A stretch of 64,000 nucleotides of DNA from Phoronis australis (lineage: Eukaryota; Phoronida; Phoronidae): assembly GCA_002633005.1 (NCBI GenBank), contig NMRA01000117.1, forward strand, positions 486,208 to 550,207, read 5' to 3'. Below are positions 11,610 to 24,110 of this stretch, in pieces; position 1 is the stretch's first letter, and each line of letters starts with the position of its first letter. Made by a program: the position numbers and the translations under genes. The notes under the pieces are model-generated. The model searched no databases. It was not told the DNA's origin and saw only the letters and a list, made by a program, of their open reading frames with translations.

Positions 11610-12482
11610 TGAAGTTTATTGCAACTTTTGTGTAAACACTTTTTCACCTATAAAGTTTGGTGTAGTCTTTCCACAATTTTTTTTCTAAAGTTTCCTGCAT
11701 TTTTGCTACAAAAACTCTTATCTATAAGTTTCAGTGGCTGATCTAGGATACCATAAGGGCGGGCCCAACACTGTGTCTCGTCGGGCATCCAGCCTAAAAT
11801 AGGGGGGTTGTCGGGCATCCAGCCTAAAATATGGGGGGCTCAAATTTCCGAGGGAGTGGACCTTTTACCACGAAACAAACACAGGACTAAAAAAATGGGA
11901 GCCCCATCTAAATTACCGGGGTTAGTTGTTAATAATGAGCTTGATATTTCCTCACCCTCCTGTGTTGTTTTACTTTATTTTTCAGCTGCCAAGGGGGGCC
12001 CCCCTAAATCCGCGTATGAGTTTCCTGCGAACACTTTTTCATCAATAAAGTTTCTTGCAAACACCTTTTCACCAATAAAGTTTCTTGCAATTTTCCTGCA
12101 AACAATTTTAGTCAATAAAGTTTCTTGCAACTTTCCTACAAACACAATTTTAATTTGTTTCCTGCAACTTTCCTGCAAACACTTTTTCATCAATAAAGTT
12201 TCCTGCAACTTTCCTGCAAACACCTTTTCACCTATTAAGTTTCCTGCAACTTTCCTGCAAACACTTTTTCATCAATTAAGTTTGCAGCAGCCTTTCTGCA
12301 AACAGTTTTTGAATCACCAAGTTTGCCGCAACTTTCCTGCAAACTTCAGTGTTTGTAGCACGGTTGCGGCAATGTGAGTTGTGGGTAGCGGCAAACTCCT
12401 GCAAACATTGTGGCTGGTTTGCTGCAAACAAAATTGTTTGCCGCAAGCTTGTGGCATGTTTGCTGCAAGCTTGCGGCAAACA
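11610..12482. repeat. Degenerate 41-bp satellite, interrupted by a transposon
   Basis: Repeating units of about 41 bp (AAAGTTTCCTGCAACTTTCC then TGCAAACACTTTTTCATCAAT) run from about 11610 to 12345, varying in length and sequence. They grade into a cluster of GCGGCAAAC/GCTGCAAAC motifs to 12482. The array is split at 11732-12018 by an inserted element. A 189-codon open frame through the array and the element is a by-product of repeat periodicity. Confidence 0.7.
11732..12018. mobile_element. 287-bp DNA transposon with 5-bp TSD, inside the satellite
   Basis: The left end is CAGTGGCTGATCTAGG; the right end on the opposite strand is CATACGCGGATTTAGG. Flanking direct repeats are AGTTT (11727-11731 and 12019-12023). 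The two ends match the two different ends of the 5275-5837 element, and both have G/C-runs just inside, so they are one family despite different interiors. No coding capacity. Confidence 0.7.
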
Positions 12483-14195
12483 TGGTCTCTTGGTATGGGT
12501 GTTTAAAACTGAAAAAATCACAAGTCTAAAAGTACAACACATAGCTATGTTCTCCCGTGTGTATTTCATAGAAGAATGATTCGAATTTATCACCAAACAG
12601 ACGCAAACTCTATGATCGACCATGGTAAATTGTCCTACCGAACTCTGTAGGCTATGTTACGTTCAAATACTTATAAATCCGTAACAGTGAAATACAACAA
12701 CACATTGTTCCAGAACCTGATGTATTTGTAAGAGGTTCACATCGAATTTTGATGATTTATTGGTGTAAAATGATGAATTGAAGCGATAAGTTGACACCAG
12801 TACGCTTGTTGGGCAGACTGCGGCTGAACTAACTGCGTTTGAACCGATTACGTCATTGGTTAATTTCAACACCTTTGTCTGCTGCTAGGTGTCGGGTAAA
12901 ACAACTGAACTTGCTGTTATCGAGTGGAACTACTCTATCTAAATTGATACAAAATACCGTATTCACGGTAAGAACCGCCCAGTCGCTTAGAAAAGTATGT
13001 TCAAGGGGGGCCCTTATTATTACCCAAGGCCGTTGAAACCGCTCTCCGAAACGGGTGAAATGGGAAGCTAAGATTCATTATATTTACGCTCTGTGACGTA
13101 TCTGTAATCTATGAAAGACTTTTTACAAACCATGGTGCATTGCTATCAAACTTTGCTGCTAAATTATGATCATTTTATAGAAAATTGTGATGAAATCCCA
13201 GGATGAAAACTCGCCTACTGCCTGCCTTGCAATCGTCGATATGGCGACTGCTTGAATAAAAATACAGTTTTGACTCGAGCAAATTACCTGAAATCCTCCT
13301 TAAGTTTTCCAAGTTTGGCGTCCCTAAGATTTTTAAGTTCCTGTGGAGTCGGGGATCACTGCAGGTTTAAGTACAAATCTGTGCTGATATCGTGCCATCT
13401 ACATGTATGATCGGCAACATGAGAAAAATGTCTGGACGAACACACATGTTGTTGTCATGTGACGTTTGTTTTGAAGTTGTCTGTTTGTGAGTAAGCGAGC
13501 TCGTGCGTGTCACCGAAGTTCATTGGCCAGAGCCACACAATCTAACGAACTAGATGTGCATTGCATCTAAAGAAATTTGAACAAGTAGTAGGCCTAAACC
13601 GGAGCGTGTTTCATTCAGCACTTGCCGGTCTCATGTGCTAAAAATGTTCGACATTCGTCTCGCCGGAAAGGCCATATTAGCCACCGTGTGGCTGGATACG
13701 TACACGACTATCTGACAGTTATTTTGCGATGTAAGGGTGTGCAAGCATTCACTGTCAGTGGTTATTTTATCGGATATTTGGCTTAAAAACACCAGTTATG
13801 GTTAATCAAACAATTCATTTTAAAAATAACACAAACATTTTTATAGTATGAGAAGTTGTCGCAAATTAGTGCCAATATTCATTTCTTGCCGATGCTATGC
13901 TACCCGTTTCATGAATGGATAGTTCCCGACTAATGCCTTTGATGACAGGTCCATGTATGTAGCGCGTGCTTCCTGGCCACGTGCTTTTTAACACTGGCCA
14001 AGCTGTTTATTAGTCTTTGATTCGTGGTTTTCACGTGTAGGCCTACGAAGAAATTTGGATTCCTGTTGAAAGCGGGAAATATCTACAAAGCAATCCCGTA
14101 GACAAGTACACTACTTAAGTTCTGAAAGGCCAGACCATTGGTCCTCGCAATATCAGCAGAACTTTTGTGTTCGTTTTGAGGCATGGCGGAAGTTT
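12483..14195. other. Gene-free intergenic stretch
   Basis: No exon of a known protein and no clear repeat boundary is recognised. Open frames up to about 70 codons occur on both strands, as expected by chance. Confidence 0.4.
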
Positions 14196-14200
14196 GAAGT

Positions 14201-15617
14201 CAGGGCTCGACGCTATGAAAATCGCCAGGTCGCATTTTGCGACCAAGCCAAAATCATAGGTCGCATTTTCAAAATTCAGCTCGCATTCATAAATTCCAGG
14301 TCGCGAAAATTTCCCACCATTTTTACGGACCAAAATTGGCTTTTACGTCATAAGAAAATGCCTAGATTATGCTCTTGCGACGTTAAATACTCAAAAATTT
14401 CATGTCGCGAAACTGAGTTTTTACAAGCATATCATGCATGCACCGCGTTACCATTCTTCACTGGCGCCATCCAGTGAAAGACCCTGGAGCGCAAGGCAGT
14501 TGCCGACGCGAAAGTTAAATCAGGGCTCTCTAACCGACACATGCATTCGATTAGCTAAGTGTGCAACGTGAAAAAGAAGAAAATACATGTTGAAAAAATA
14601 TCCGCGACTTTTCTTAGACTGACTTGCTATATGGCTGTCATCAAAGTCATTAAAGATACAAAGACTGATAACTCTGCTGAGTGCGAATTCCTTAATTCTG
14701 TTCGCAGGCCAAAGTTTTCAACTAAACGTTTGAAAAAACATCCTGTCGGAAGAAATTCGTGAAACGCCCTACTCGCTGAATGACATATTGATACGCGGAA
14801 ACAATTCACTGCAAATTTCACAACAAAAAATGTGGGGCTTATGCTGTTTGCCGGTACGTAGTCAATTAGTCATGAAATAAAAGCCTCGAAATGATTTCCG
14901 ACAGTGTGGGTTTCTACTATTGTGCCGAAAGCGCGTAAAGACATGCCTGTCGTTTGGCGATTAATTTGGATGTCATTTTCACATTTGCTGTCTTTCACGA
15001 TAAAAAAACGAGACGCATTTTTCCAAGTCCCGACGATCGTCTGCCGAGACCGCTTTCCGGTGCTAACAGTGGAACCGACCAGTGCCGCAGTGCAATCAGG
15101 CATATTGCCGTGGGTGTTGCCCTAATTTGATATTAAGGACACCTTACATGAAAAATAAATGTTTTTCCACCACTAAGCTTGGTAATTTCGTCGTTTAAGA
15201 ATTAGTAGAAACACCGCTGCTTTCTGACGTATTATCACGTGTTATTCCGAGGTCCGAAACTTTCTTCGGCACATCCGGAAATTTGCAAAAAGCCGAAAGT
15301 ATTGGTCAATAAAATGTGTCAAAGACCAATTCTGCATTCCCTTGTTCATGCGACATGTTTACAAGTCATCGGGAGCGCTTTTCTTAATGAATGTTCTTTT
15401 GAACTTGATTTGGCAACATTCAAATAACGGTCGGAATCACCCGAGTTGCTCTATGGTGTTTCCCAGGTATCTGCCGCGAAGTTTAAAAACTCAGCTCGCA
15501 TACGTTGGAAATTCCAGGTCGCATTAGGCGAATTAATGCGAGCTGGCCAAAATCTCAGCTCGCATTTCCAAATTTCAGGTCGCAAATGCGACCTGCAGCT
15601 TGTTATGTCGAGCCCTG
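14201..15617. mobile_element. 1.4-kb hAT-like non-autonomous transposon with 5-bp TSD
   Basis: It starts CAGGGCTCGAC and ends GTCGAGCCCTG, a perfect 11-bp inverted terminal repeat, flanked by GAAGT (14196-14200 and 15618-15622). Both subterminal regions contain many copies of AGGTCGCATTT and AGCTCGCATT and their complements, typical of transposase-binding subterminal repeats. CAGGGC ends are common in hAT elements. Classical hAT duplications are 8 bp, so this fits the minority hAT groups with 5-bp duplications that I recall from repeat catalogues. No transposase domain is readable in the interior, so it was mobilised in trans. Confidence 0.75.
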
Positions 15618-16105
15618 GAAGTGTATAGTCAGGGCTAAATACCGACATAACGGCGAGGCTCGTGGTCTACAAATTCTGCGCATTAGACAATGATTTTTTT
15701 TCAGGACTGTCGGATATTATTGATAAATTGAAGTTGTTACTGCAGAACTTTAGGACTGTAGGTAAGGCATTTTTCGCACGTACATGTTCATGGACTGTGT
15801 GCTTATTTTAGCGAAGTCTGAATACGCGTGGGGGGCGCTTGTAGGGGCATAGGCGGTTATTACGGCAAATACGGTAAGTTGTTTTTGGGTGGCATTCTCC
15901 TTTAAAAGTACAACACATATTGGCAATGGGAACATGAAGGCTAGTTTAAACTTTTTTTGTTTTTGATGGGACACAGGAAGCAGCACCTGCTCTACCTATA
16001 AATATAACCGCTTTGATGCAATCCAGTTAAAGTCACTAAAGTCACTCACAAAGCACAAATTAAAGGAACATAAATGCTTTTGTAGCTGAAAAATTCTGTT
16101 TAAGG

Positions 16106-16396
16106 ATTATTGTTGATTGGGATAGACTTCTCAAAGTTATTATTGTTGGATGTGATACACTTCTTGTAGTTATTGTTGGATGGGATTGACTTCTTGAAGT
16201 TACTATTGTTGGATGGGGTAGACTTCATGAAGTTATTATTGTTGGATGGGGTAGATTTCATGAAGTTCTTATTGTTGGATGGGGTAGACTTCATGAAGTT
16301 TGGTGTGATAGACTTCTAAAAGTCATTATTGTTGTTAATTGGGATAGACTTCTCAAAGTTATTGTTGTTGATTGAGATAGAATTCTCAAAGTTATT
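16106..16396. repeat. About 33-36 bp minisatellite, 8-9 units
   Basis: Units of the form TTATTGTTGGATGGGGTAGA plus CTTCATGAAG repeat with moderate divergence. On the minus strand the middle of the array is open and would read as MKSTPSNNxNF repeats, a consequence of the near-33-bp period rather than a gene. Confidence 0.75.
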
Positions 16397-16509
16397 AGCT
16401 GTGACCTGAAAAACTCATTGTGTTATTGTAATTTTATTAAAAATTGGCAATTATCGCTATTGTCTGACTATCACTAATATCAAGGCTGGTGTTCTTACTG
16501 CTATTCAGC

Positions 16510-16592
16510 TACTGCTGCGGATTTAGTGGCTTTGATTCCATGCTACTTCTAATTTCTGTAAAATAACTTTTCTCGCCGAGAATGTCGCTTTA
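16510..16592 (+). mobile_element. SINE-like fragment (same family as 59590-59702)
   Basis: The segments CTGCTGCGGA and CCATGCTACTTCTAATTTCT, followed by CTGTAAAATAACTTTTCTCG, recur with small changes at 59590-59702. There the upstream part has tRNA-like A and B boxes. This copy is truncated or diverged at its 5' side. Confidence 0.5.
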
Positions 16593-17017
16593 AAGAGATT
16601 TTTTTCACGAAAAAACATGTTTTATGAACATGTCCTGTTCATTGTATAATGTGTTACAGCAAGAACCCAATGGAAACTGGAAGTTACTGCTAACTAGAAA
16701 AAAATCAATGTTCTTGGGACTTAAGTGGCTTAACACATTTGATCATGTGTCAATAATTAGTCCACCTTGGGAACTACTTATTCCCACCTGGTGGACTGAC
16801 ATGTAGCCACTTGTCGTGGCTGAAATTGAGTGTTCTTGAACCTATACTGTCACGAAGTAGATTACAAAATTTGGAATATCGCACATAACCTAGGTATAGA
16901 CCAGTAAACAGAAACAGGTACCTAGAAATTCTTGGTAGTATAAGGTTTTCGTTCTTTCATGCCTAAGTGCCTCCCTTGAAGAGTTTTAGCTGGGTTGTAA
17001 TTTGACAGCCTTGAGCA

Positions 17018-18358
17018 TTTTTATACGCCCACATATTTATATGTGGACGCATTATGCCGTCATCTCCATCCGTCCGTCCGTACGGGCGGCGTCTGTCCGG
17101 CGTCCGACGTCCGCTGCTCTATCTCCAAAACCTTTTGACTTATGTTCATGAAATTTGGCACACATGTTCCATTCATGAATGGGACAGCATGTGCGAACTT
17201 TCGGACGGATCCGACTACCGGTGTGCCCCCTAGTGGCAATTTTATTTGTTTACGCTTTGTATCTTCAAAAGTCCTGAACGGATTTTCATGAAATTTGGTA
17301 TGTAGGCACCTATTAGTGAGATGACGCTATCCTCTCATTTTCAGATGGATTCGACATAGTTTGCGCCACCTAGTGGCCATTTTTAGTGTTTTCGAGTCTG
17401 TTTTTGTGCGTCCACCCCTCTATCAACCAAATCGCTCAAAGGATGATTGTGAAAATTGGCATGTATATGCTTGCTATGTAGAGGACGGTTGACAATGATT
17501 TTCCAACCATTTCGACTACTGTGGCGCCTCCTAGTGGCAGTTTTTTTTTTTCGCCTATCGCTGTATCTCCTAAACCGTTCTCAGGATCTTTACAAAATTG
17601 TTTAAGTATATTTATGTGATGTTAACAACAAAACATGACGACTTTTGGACGGATCCGACTACCAGTGTGCCCCCTAGTGGCAATTTTAGGTTTTTATGCT
17701 TACCTTTGTATCTTCAAAAATCCTGAACCGATTTTCATGAAATTTGGTATGTAAGCACCTATTAGTGAGGTGACGCTATCCTCCCGTTTTCAGATGGATT
17801 CGACATAGTTTGCGCCACCTAGTGGCCATTTTTACTGTTTTCGAGTCTGTATTTTTGCGTCCACCCCTCTATCAACCAAACCGCTCAANATTTATGTGAT
17901 GTTGACAACGGACGATGACGACTTTAGGATGATTCTGACTACCGGTATGCCTCTAGTGGCAATTTAAGTATTTCACATTGACCTCTGTATTTTCATAGGT
18001 CTTCAGGTGTATACTGTGTGTTACTTCGTGACTATGAAGGAAAAGTTCCAAGTAGAAATTTGTTTCTGGCATTCTAATGCTGTGCTAATCTCGTATGTTG
18101 GTAAATTTGTTTTAAATTCTATGTTTCTGTGGTGCTTTAAGCAACTGATGTATAGGATGTGCTTGTATTAAAAAGATCACTCACATTTTGTCCCTAGCCT
18201 ATTGAGGAGACAATGACCATGCCTTTCCATTTTGCAAAGTACAACATACTTCATATATGCCCTCTACTGGCCACTTTATGGTACCAATAAACAACTCTAG
18301 AAGGATACCGTATACGGTGCAATTGTGGACGTATTTCAACGCTCTGCGTTGCTCTTGT
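17018..18358 (+). mobile_element. Tandem-repeat-cored element, copy 1 (HINE/pearl-like?)
   Basis: The left end has the hairpin CCACATATTTATATGTGG inside a GCCCACA...TGTGGACGCATTATG context, followed by a GTCCGTCCGTC tract. The core is a series of subunits of about 140-161 bp, each ending in CTAGTGGC (17230, 17370, 17531, 17674, 17819, 17953). The right end has the hairpin CAACGCTCTGCGTTG and stops at GCTCTTGT. A single N at 17889 replaces roughly 170 bp, about one subunit, judged from copy 2. No protein is encoded. See copies at 28933, 34050 and 40941. Confidence 0.7.
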
Positions 18359-19937
18359 TTAAGTATGCAGATTAAGGCTGCCATTATGCAAAATTTTGTT
18401 CTGTTTATTACTTCATTGCCAAGCAAGCTGGTAGATAATGGTGATGTTTTCACTGATGTTTCTATGGCCAGTGAATTTAATGAAGCTACTTCGAGGTGGA
18501 TTTGTGGAGAAGTTGCATAAAGTATGCAAATTATGGCAACCATTAATGAAAGTCCTATTTGTGCTTGTAGCTGAGATATCAGACGTCACAGGTTAGATAT
18601 TTGCACCTGTGTTTATGTGAACATTCAGCTACTTTGAAGGTGTATACATAAAAAATTTGCATAAATTATGAAAATTGAGATAGCCATTATTGAAAATCCT
18701 ACATGTGGTTAGTATGGTAACGTAACTGCAGTATGAGGCTCCACACATTAATTATATTGATATTTACACCAATGCTTCTGTGATCAGTTAATCGAATGAA
18801 ATAAGTTTGTAGGTTTCTGGTTGATAAATTTGCAAATAAATGATGCCATTACTTAAAATTGTGTTCCTTCCAATAACTTCGATACAGGGAGGGTGAAATG
18901 GGGGTGGGGGTAGGGGGGGTGGGGCAGTACATGTAGATAATCCACATCCATGTTCTTGTGGTCAGTGAACATAATGAAATCATTGTATGATGACTCAATG
19001 TAAATTGTGACCACCAATAGTAGTTTGGTAGATTGCCTTGGTTACATGACCCCTACATGATTTGATTGAGATTTTGAGACTTTTGCGTGATTGTACCATC
19101 TGAAACAAGATCTGAAATCATATTCAGAAGTGTGCTTTAGTATGGATAATTATCTTCTCTTAATGAAGTCAGTAAAGGCCCTTTCTTACTAATATTGACG
19201 TGTCGATGGTTTGAGGAGTTGTATTCAGTAGAAATGGTCAGCTTCTTGATCGAAGGTAGCAACGCCAGTTAACTTCACAGCAAACCGGTGCATTTAACAG
19301 CTGAGTATCCATGCTACGGTGCAGTATGAACGGTCAACCTCAGTCTCATTAAAGGTATTGCGAGGGGCCACTAGTTGCTATTGTCAACAATTAAAAGGCA
19401 GTGTCGTTGCTATATTTTGCTTGAATAATCACCAAACAGATTAGAAAAAAGTTTTATGTCAATTATTACTCGTGAATGTCCAAAAAAGTTACATTAAAAA
19501 AATTTAGTGTGCACAGGTTGAAAAACCCGCCATTTTTCTGTCTACCTCAAACGTGACCTTATTCATTAGTGCTAACTTACGATTACTTTGATAACATGTG
19601 ATCTATTGTTTACTTTGATGTTGTGAACTACCAAAGTTGGTATGAACGGGTCAATTAACTTCACGTTCTGCCAGTCGCTCATACTGGAGTTAAGTTGGTA
19701 TGAAATGGCCATAAGATCGCGCACCAAGATATTTTTACATATACCCCAGTATATACTTCATTGCATTCAAGGCCAGAGACCCAAAGTACAAAAACGAACA
19801 TACATACAAGCACAGTTATATACAAAACATGGAGTTAAAAAAATTTTCTCTGCGCACTGTGACTAAATATAGTCGAACTTTACAATGTTACTGTCAATTA
19901 ATAGCATGTCATACACAGCTTAATTTATCCAACAATT
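18359..19937. other. Gene-free intergenic stretch
   Basis: A G-rich run at about 18890-18925 is the only notable composition feature. No exon or element end is recognised. Confidence 0.4.
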
Positions 19938-20151
19938 CGTTATGGAGCTGAAATCTGGGGGTTTAGAGTATGACAGCACAGTACAGTTTCACATAAAAAT
20001 CTGTAAAATGGTACTTTGTGTGAGCATTTCTTGTTCCAATGCAGCCGTATTTAGTGAATGTGGGGCGTTATCCACTGTTTACAAAACATTTTATCACATA
20101 TTTAACTATTGGTTTAAGATAATGAAATTGTCGTCAAGCAGGTATGTCTGA
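19938..20151 (+). pseudogene. LINE reverse-transcriptase C-terminal relic
   Basis: Translation gives YGAEIWGF, then after a frame change a stretch ending in HIFNYWFKIMKLSSSRYV. This pattern (YG-E-WG, a KxxCK-xxLGV-like segment, a GxL-like segment, then a K/NYW-K-I motif) is that of the region just after the RT domain in animal non-LTR retrotransposons. The frameshift and the loss of the rest of the ORF show it is dead. Assignment to a LINE clade is not possible from this fragment. Confidence 0.6.
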
Positions 20152-20265
20152 GCACCAAGATAATTCATACATACTGGCTTTACCTTTTCAACTATTTAAT
20201 AATAAGCTTTAAAAAATTGTGTGGAACATTTCCAAAGTAAATAACTGATACCAAACCTGTGATAT

Positions 20266-20432
20266 TTAAAACCATATCCAAATTTTGTCAGTCCAAAGGA
20301 GCCACTTTGAGTTATGTAACACCTTTTTAGTGTTGAACTTAGGCATGAATTCCCCAACAAAGTTATAGCCAAGACAGTTCTGTACCCAGGCTCTCCCTGT
20401 GAGGGACTGTACAACTGAATTGGTGTCTCCAG
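20266..20432 (-). CDS. Possible orphan coding exon, unknown product
   Basis: On the minus strand a good acceptor (GATATTTTTTTCAG) opens into 54 codons in one frame before a stop at 20266-20268. The peptide includes SLTGRAWVQNCLGYNFVGEF and KFNTKKVL, and is rich in W, F and N. Its composition looks more protein-like than neighbouring random frames, but I do not recognise a family and see no partner exon. It could be a terminal exon of an unrecognised gene, or part of a retroelement or pseudogene. Confidence 0.25.
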
Positions 20433-22059
20433 CTGAAAAAAATATCATGGGCTGGTTGTGGTAAAGTATCGAAAACTACAATTTGCACTGGTCCTGTACG
20501 CTTATTGTGGGTTCAGTGTTGAGGGGAAAAGTGTTGCCCATAATTATGCGAGAGTTTGTTCTTATTTTACGATCATTACATTCAATAAGAAATTCATTTG
20601 AAGGTCACGTGAGCTCTGAAGAAGTTTTAGGCTTTTAATTTTACGCTCATATTTCCACTTGTAATTTTAAGCGCGCATTTTTGCGCTCGTAAAATACAAC
20701 TCGCGTAAGATTGAATGGTCTGTTGTTAAGGTTATGTAAGACCTTAAAAATCACCAAATTTGGCTACCTTCGGAGTTGGATTTATATAAAACTTTTAGAT
20801 TTATGCTTAACAAAAATTCTTGGACGTGAAAAGTGTTAATGTATCATGCTCCATTCAACCTTCCGTTCATACTTTACAAGGGTAAATTTATGAGCACACA
20901 ACTTCATCAGAGCTTACATGACCGACAAACCGTGCACGGTTAGCAAAAGGTCCCAGTTTCGAGTCACAGGTGGGGTAGAATTCCATAGAAATCTTTTCAA
21001 ACAGAGATTCAATAGGTCACGTGATGTGGCCAACAGGTGGCGTGCTGACTAGACTGTGTTTGCGATCTACATTTCCAAGCCGGTTTAAGATTTGTATATT
21101 CATATAATTAAAAATATCAAAACGTCGAGCTACATCATTCTCGTTTCAACAACCTGATTTTAAATATCTGAAGGGGTCCACTTTCAGTGCATACATGACA
21201 TAAGTCAATTCCCAAACCACTGATTTGCAGCTAGAATTTAAGGCATGACTGAGGAATCTGGTTCCTTGAACTTGGGACATCATGTATGGATCATTTTGGG
21301 TGTCTAGATGTCGAGTTTAGGGATGTGAATATGAGGTTTTGCACCTCAGGTTTGATGGGTGCTGGTCTGGGACTGGAGTTCAGGGGATTGTAACTGCATT
21401 TAATTCAGAGGGGCTTGCATAGATCGGAAGGCTGTGTTTCTACCCCTTGATAATTAGCTGAACACTGTCCTTTGTGGATAAACAAGAATGAATTGCATGA
21501 ATTGTAGATACCTTGTAATTGATTTCAATTGTTTGATTCATGTGCATAATTTGTATCTGTAGTTATTGTATCTTCAAGGGGGCATTCAAAATGGATAATG
21601 CCTACTTGTATTTGCATAAATTACCGATATAAGCTATGCTAATTTATGATGTTATGACCTGCAAAACTGATTTCATGAAATTCATTGGCCACGAAAACAT
21701 GGGTGCAAATATCAAGATGATCTACTTGAAGTGTTCAGTAAGGCATTCACAACAGAAACAGAATTTTAGATACACTGGGCATAAATTATGCAAATCATAC
21801 AACAGCCTGTAAACTGATTTCACTAAATTAATTGACCATAGAAAAATGGGATCAAATATCAGTATCATTTACCTGTGGTGTTGTTTATCACAGCTATATG
21901 CTTTTGTAGCTTTTAAATAATGGCGTTAATTTGCTTAAAGTATGCCAATTCATTTATCTGCCATTATATCTCCATTTGAATTCTCCGACACCCATTTTTC
22001 GGAGTAGGGGAATCTTGTTAAGCACAGAGTTGAGACCATGATGGTAAGCTGTATACATA
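20433..22059. other. Gene-free intergenic stretch
   Basis: No exon is recognised. A small palindrome TTAAGGTTATGTAAGACC followed by TTAA at about 20733 resembles the TTAA-type ends of the 22060 and 25955 elements but has no partner. The same string recurs in weaker form near 37228. Confidence 0.4.
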
Positions 22060-23393
22060 TATACTATGTAGCGAGCAAAAAAGGATTTAATAGAACCACC
22101 TTGGAAGTGCACAACTTCATGGAAATTTGATTACTACTTATCTGAGGTCAAAGGTTACGGGGCTGTCACTCAAATCAAATTTCCCCCCAAGCACAGAGCA
22201 GCTCCGTATGTACTCTCAGTCCTTTCATTCACCGATTTGCCATAATTTTGAGTCAATGACGTACATACGGTATGATAGAAAGATGCCAGGGAAACGAAGA
22301 CAAAACATAGTTTTGATCCTGAGGGAGTTGTTTGTCTGCATGCATACGAATGTTCAATGAGAATGACTGCTATGAGTGGCCTCATGCCTCTGTGACACTG
22401 TGTTCACGAACACACCCATTGGCAAATTCCTTAATTTGATAGGTAATTTGACATTTCACTATTTCGATCTCATGCTCACAACGTGCTTTAACCACCAACT
22501 CGATTTCTGCTATCCATTTGGTAATTGGTTTCATATCAGCCTCCCAGCGTGTGGTGTGTATAACAATGAACTGTTGACCTACTTTGAAGTGGACCGTATT
22601 GCAGGAGCGTGACCCACTTAATATGTTGGCTCCGCCTATGACCTAGTTGGTCTCGATGCATTGGAAATCGACTTGGCTAATTAAACATTTTCGTGATAAT
22701 TAAGTTAATTACACACTGCAACTTCAGTTGACATTGTGCGTGAATGTTGAAATAATGAACACAGCTAAGGGGTGTATACTCAGTCTGGTAGTTTATATTG
22801 ACCAAAAACAAGTTTTCACCAAATAATTGGCCAAAAACCTTGAGATTTTCACCTGTTCCAACTTCACCGGCTTTTTCTCACCTTCGGCAAATCGACTTAA
22901 TTTCAACTAAGGAACATGAGTTCTCGAAAACGGCTCGGTGTATTTCGCTGAAACTTTCCAAACTTAATATTTATTCATCATTCTCAAAAACGCTGTTAGG
23001 ATTGGCGATATAATGTAGCAAAGACAAATATGACTGCTATTTTTTGCAAAAGTATCTTACTTTTTGCGAGTGGATTTGTCATAAAAATTAAACTAATGAC
23101 TAATTGAAAATTCCAAATAGTGTTTTTAAGGTAACTGGTGAAATTTTCATTTAAAAAAGGCTTCATTAAAATCGACCAAGGGGTTGTTTTACTATGATGT
23201 ACCATTCTTAAAAATGAAATTTTGATTTTAAAAAGGTGTTAACGTAATAACAGTAACGATACATAAATATAAAACATATTTATATATTCCGATCTTTTTC
23301 TTTCAGAAAATATATACTTTTACTAGGTGACAAAACCTATTTTTTTGATATATGAGTTAGAATGGAAGCCACTAAATAAGGTTTGAGATGACC
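22060..23393 (+). mobile_element. TTAA-type non-autonomous transposon, copy A
   Basis: Its right end reads GTTTGAGATGACC followed by TTAA (23394-23397), matching the GTTGGAGATAACC plus TTAA end of copy B. The interior aligns collinearly with the reverse complement of 25955-27476: the ACTTATC-AGGTCAAAGGTTA block, the GTCCTTTCATTCAC block and the AAAACGCTGTTAGGATT block occur in the same order. The left terminus is eroded and its position is approximate. Nothing coding is seen. Confidence 0.6.
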
Positions 23394-23962
23394 TTAAAAC
23401 CAAAGTTAACCACACATTTGATTACTGTGCTTGGTATGATACTTATTACGACTTCATCAGTAATTTACCTGAAATAGTAAGTAATTTACATATGCCCATA
23501 GGTTTCTCCATTAATTAGATCACCCTTCTGACATGTACACAGGTGGCCGAACTTGAATAACGAAATTGAAAGAGAAGCAGTAACCTCACAGAATTACTGT
23601 AATTAAGTGTCTCTTGTTACTCAAGCTTGCTCATTTACTACTTGATTTGCCATCACCTTTCAGGAAATAGAGTTGACACCTTCAATGAAATAACGTTTTT
23701 CAAGTTTCTTTGTGTGTGGCAAAAGTGACAGAAGAAAAACGAGTGAAATGATACAAGACTTGACGAGGAGGTTGTAACATGATTCATATAGATACCATTA
23801 TCCACTCTCTTAAACATGTATTTGAAGGCTCCTAACTAAGCTAATGTACAACAGAAACAAAAACAGCCATGCTGTTTGCACATCATCTATGCTTAGCAAA
23901 GTTGCAGTTGTATTCACTGACCACTTGTAAGTTTATGTGAAAACAAAAAATTCTGCAAATTG

Positions 23963-24110
23963 GTGACCTTTGCACAAGTACTGTGGGGGCTCACATAGTC
24001 AGCATTATGCATCATGCAGTGTTATTCCTCAACACCTCACAATACTTACTCTACGGTTGAGTGATTTACTGTGGATCATTTTCGACTCAAAAGTCATTCT
24101 TGTTAAAAAC
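23963..24110 (+). repeat. Dispersed repeat shared with 57826-57990
   Basis: GGGGCTCACATA, then CATGCAGTG-TATTCCTCA-CACC and ATACTTACT, are shared in the same order with intron 5 of SNRNP40 at 57826-57990. A repeat family of unknown class; no ends are defined. Confidence 0.5.

Noticed and set aside
11808-12377. 189-codon open frame
   Set aside because: It spans the transposon and satellite. The repeated peptide pattern reflects the repeat unit, not a conserved protein.
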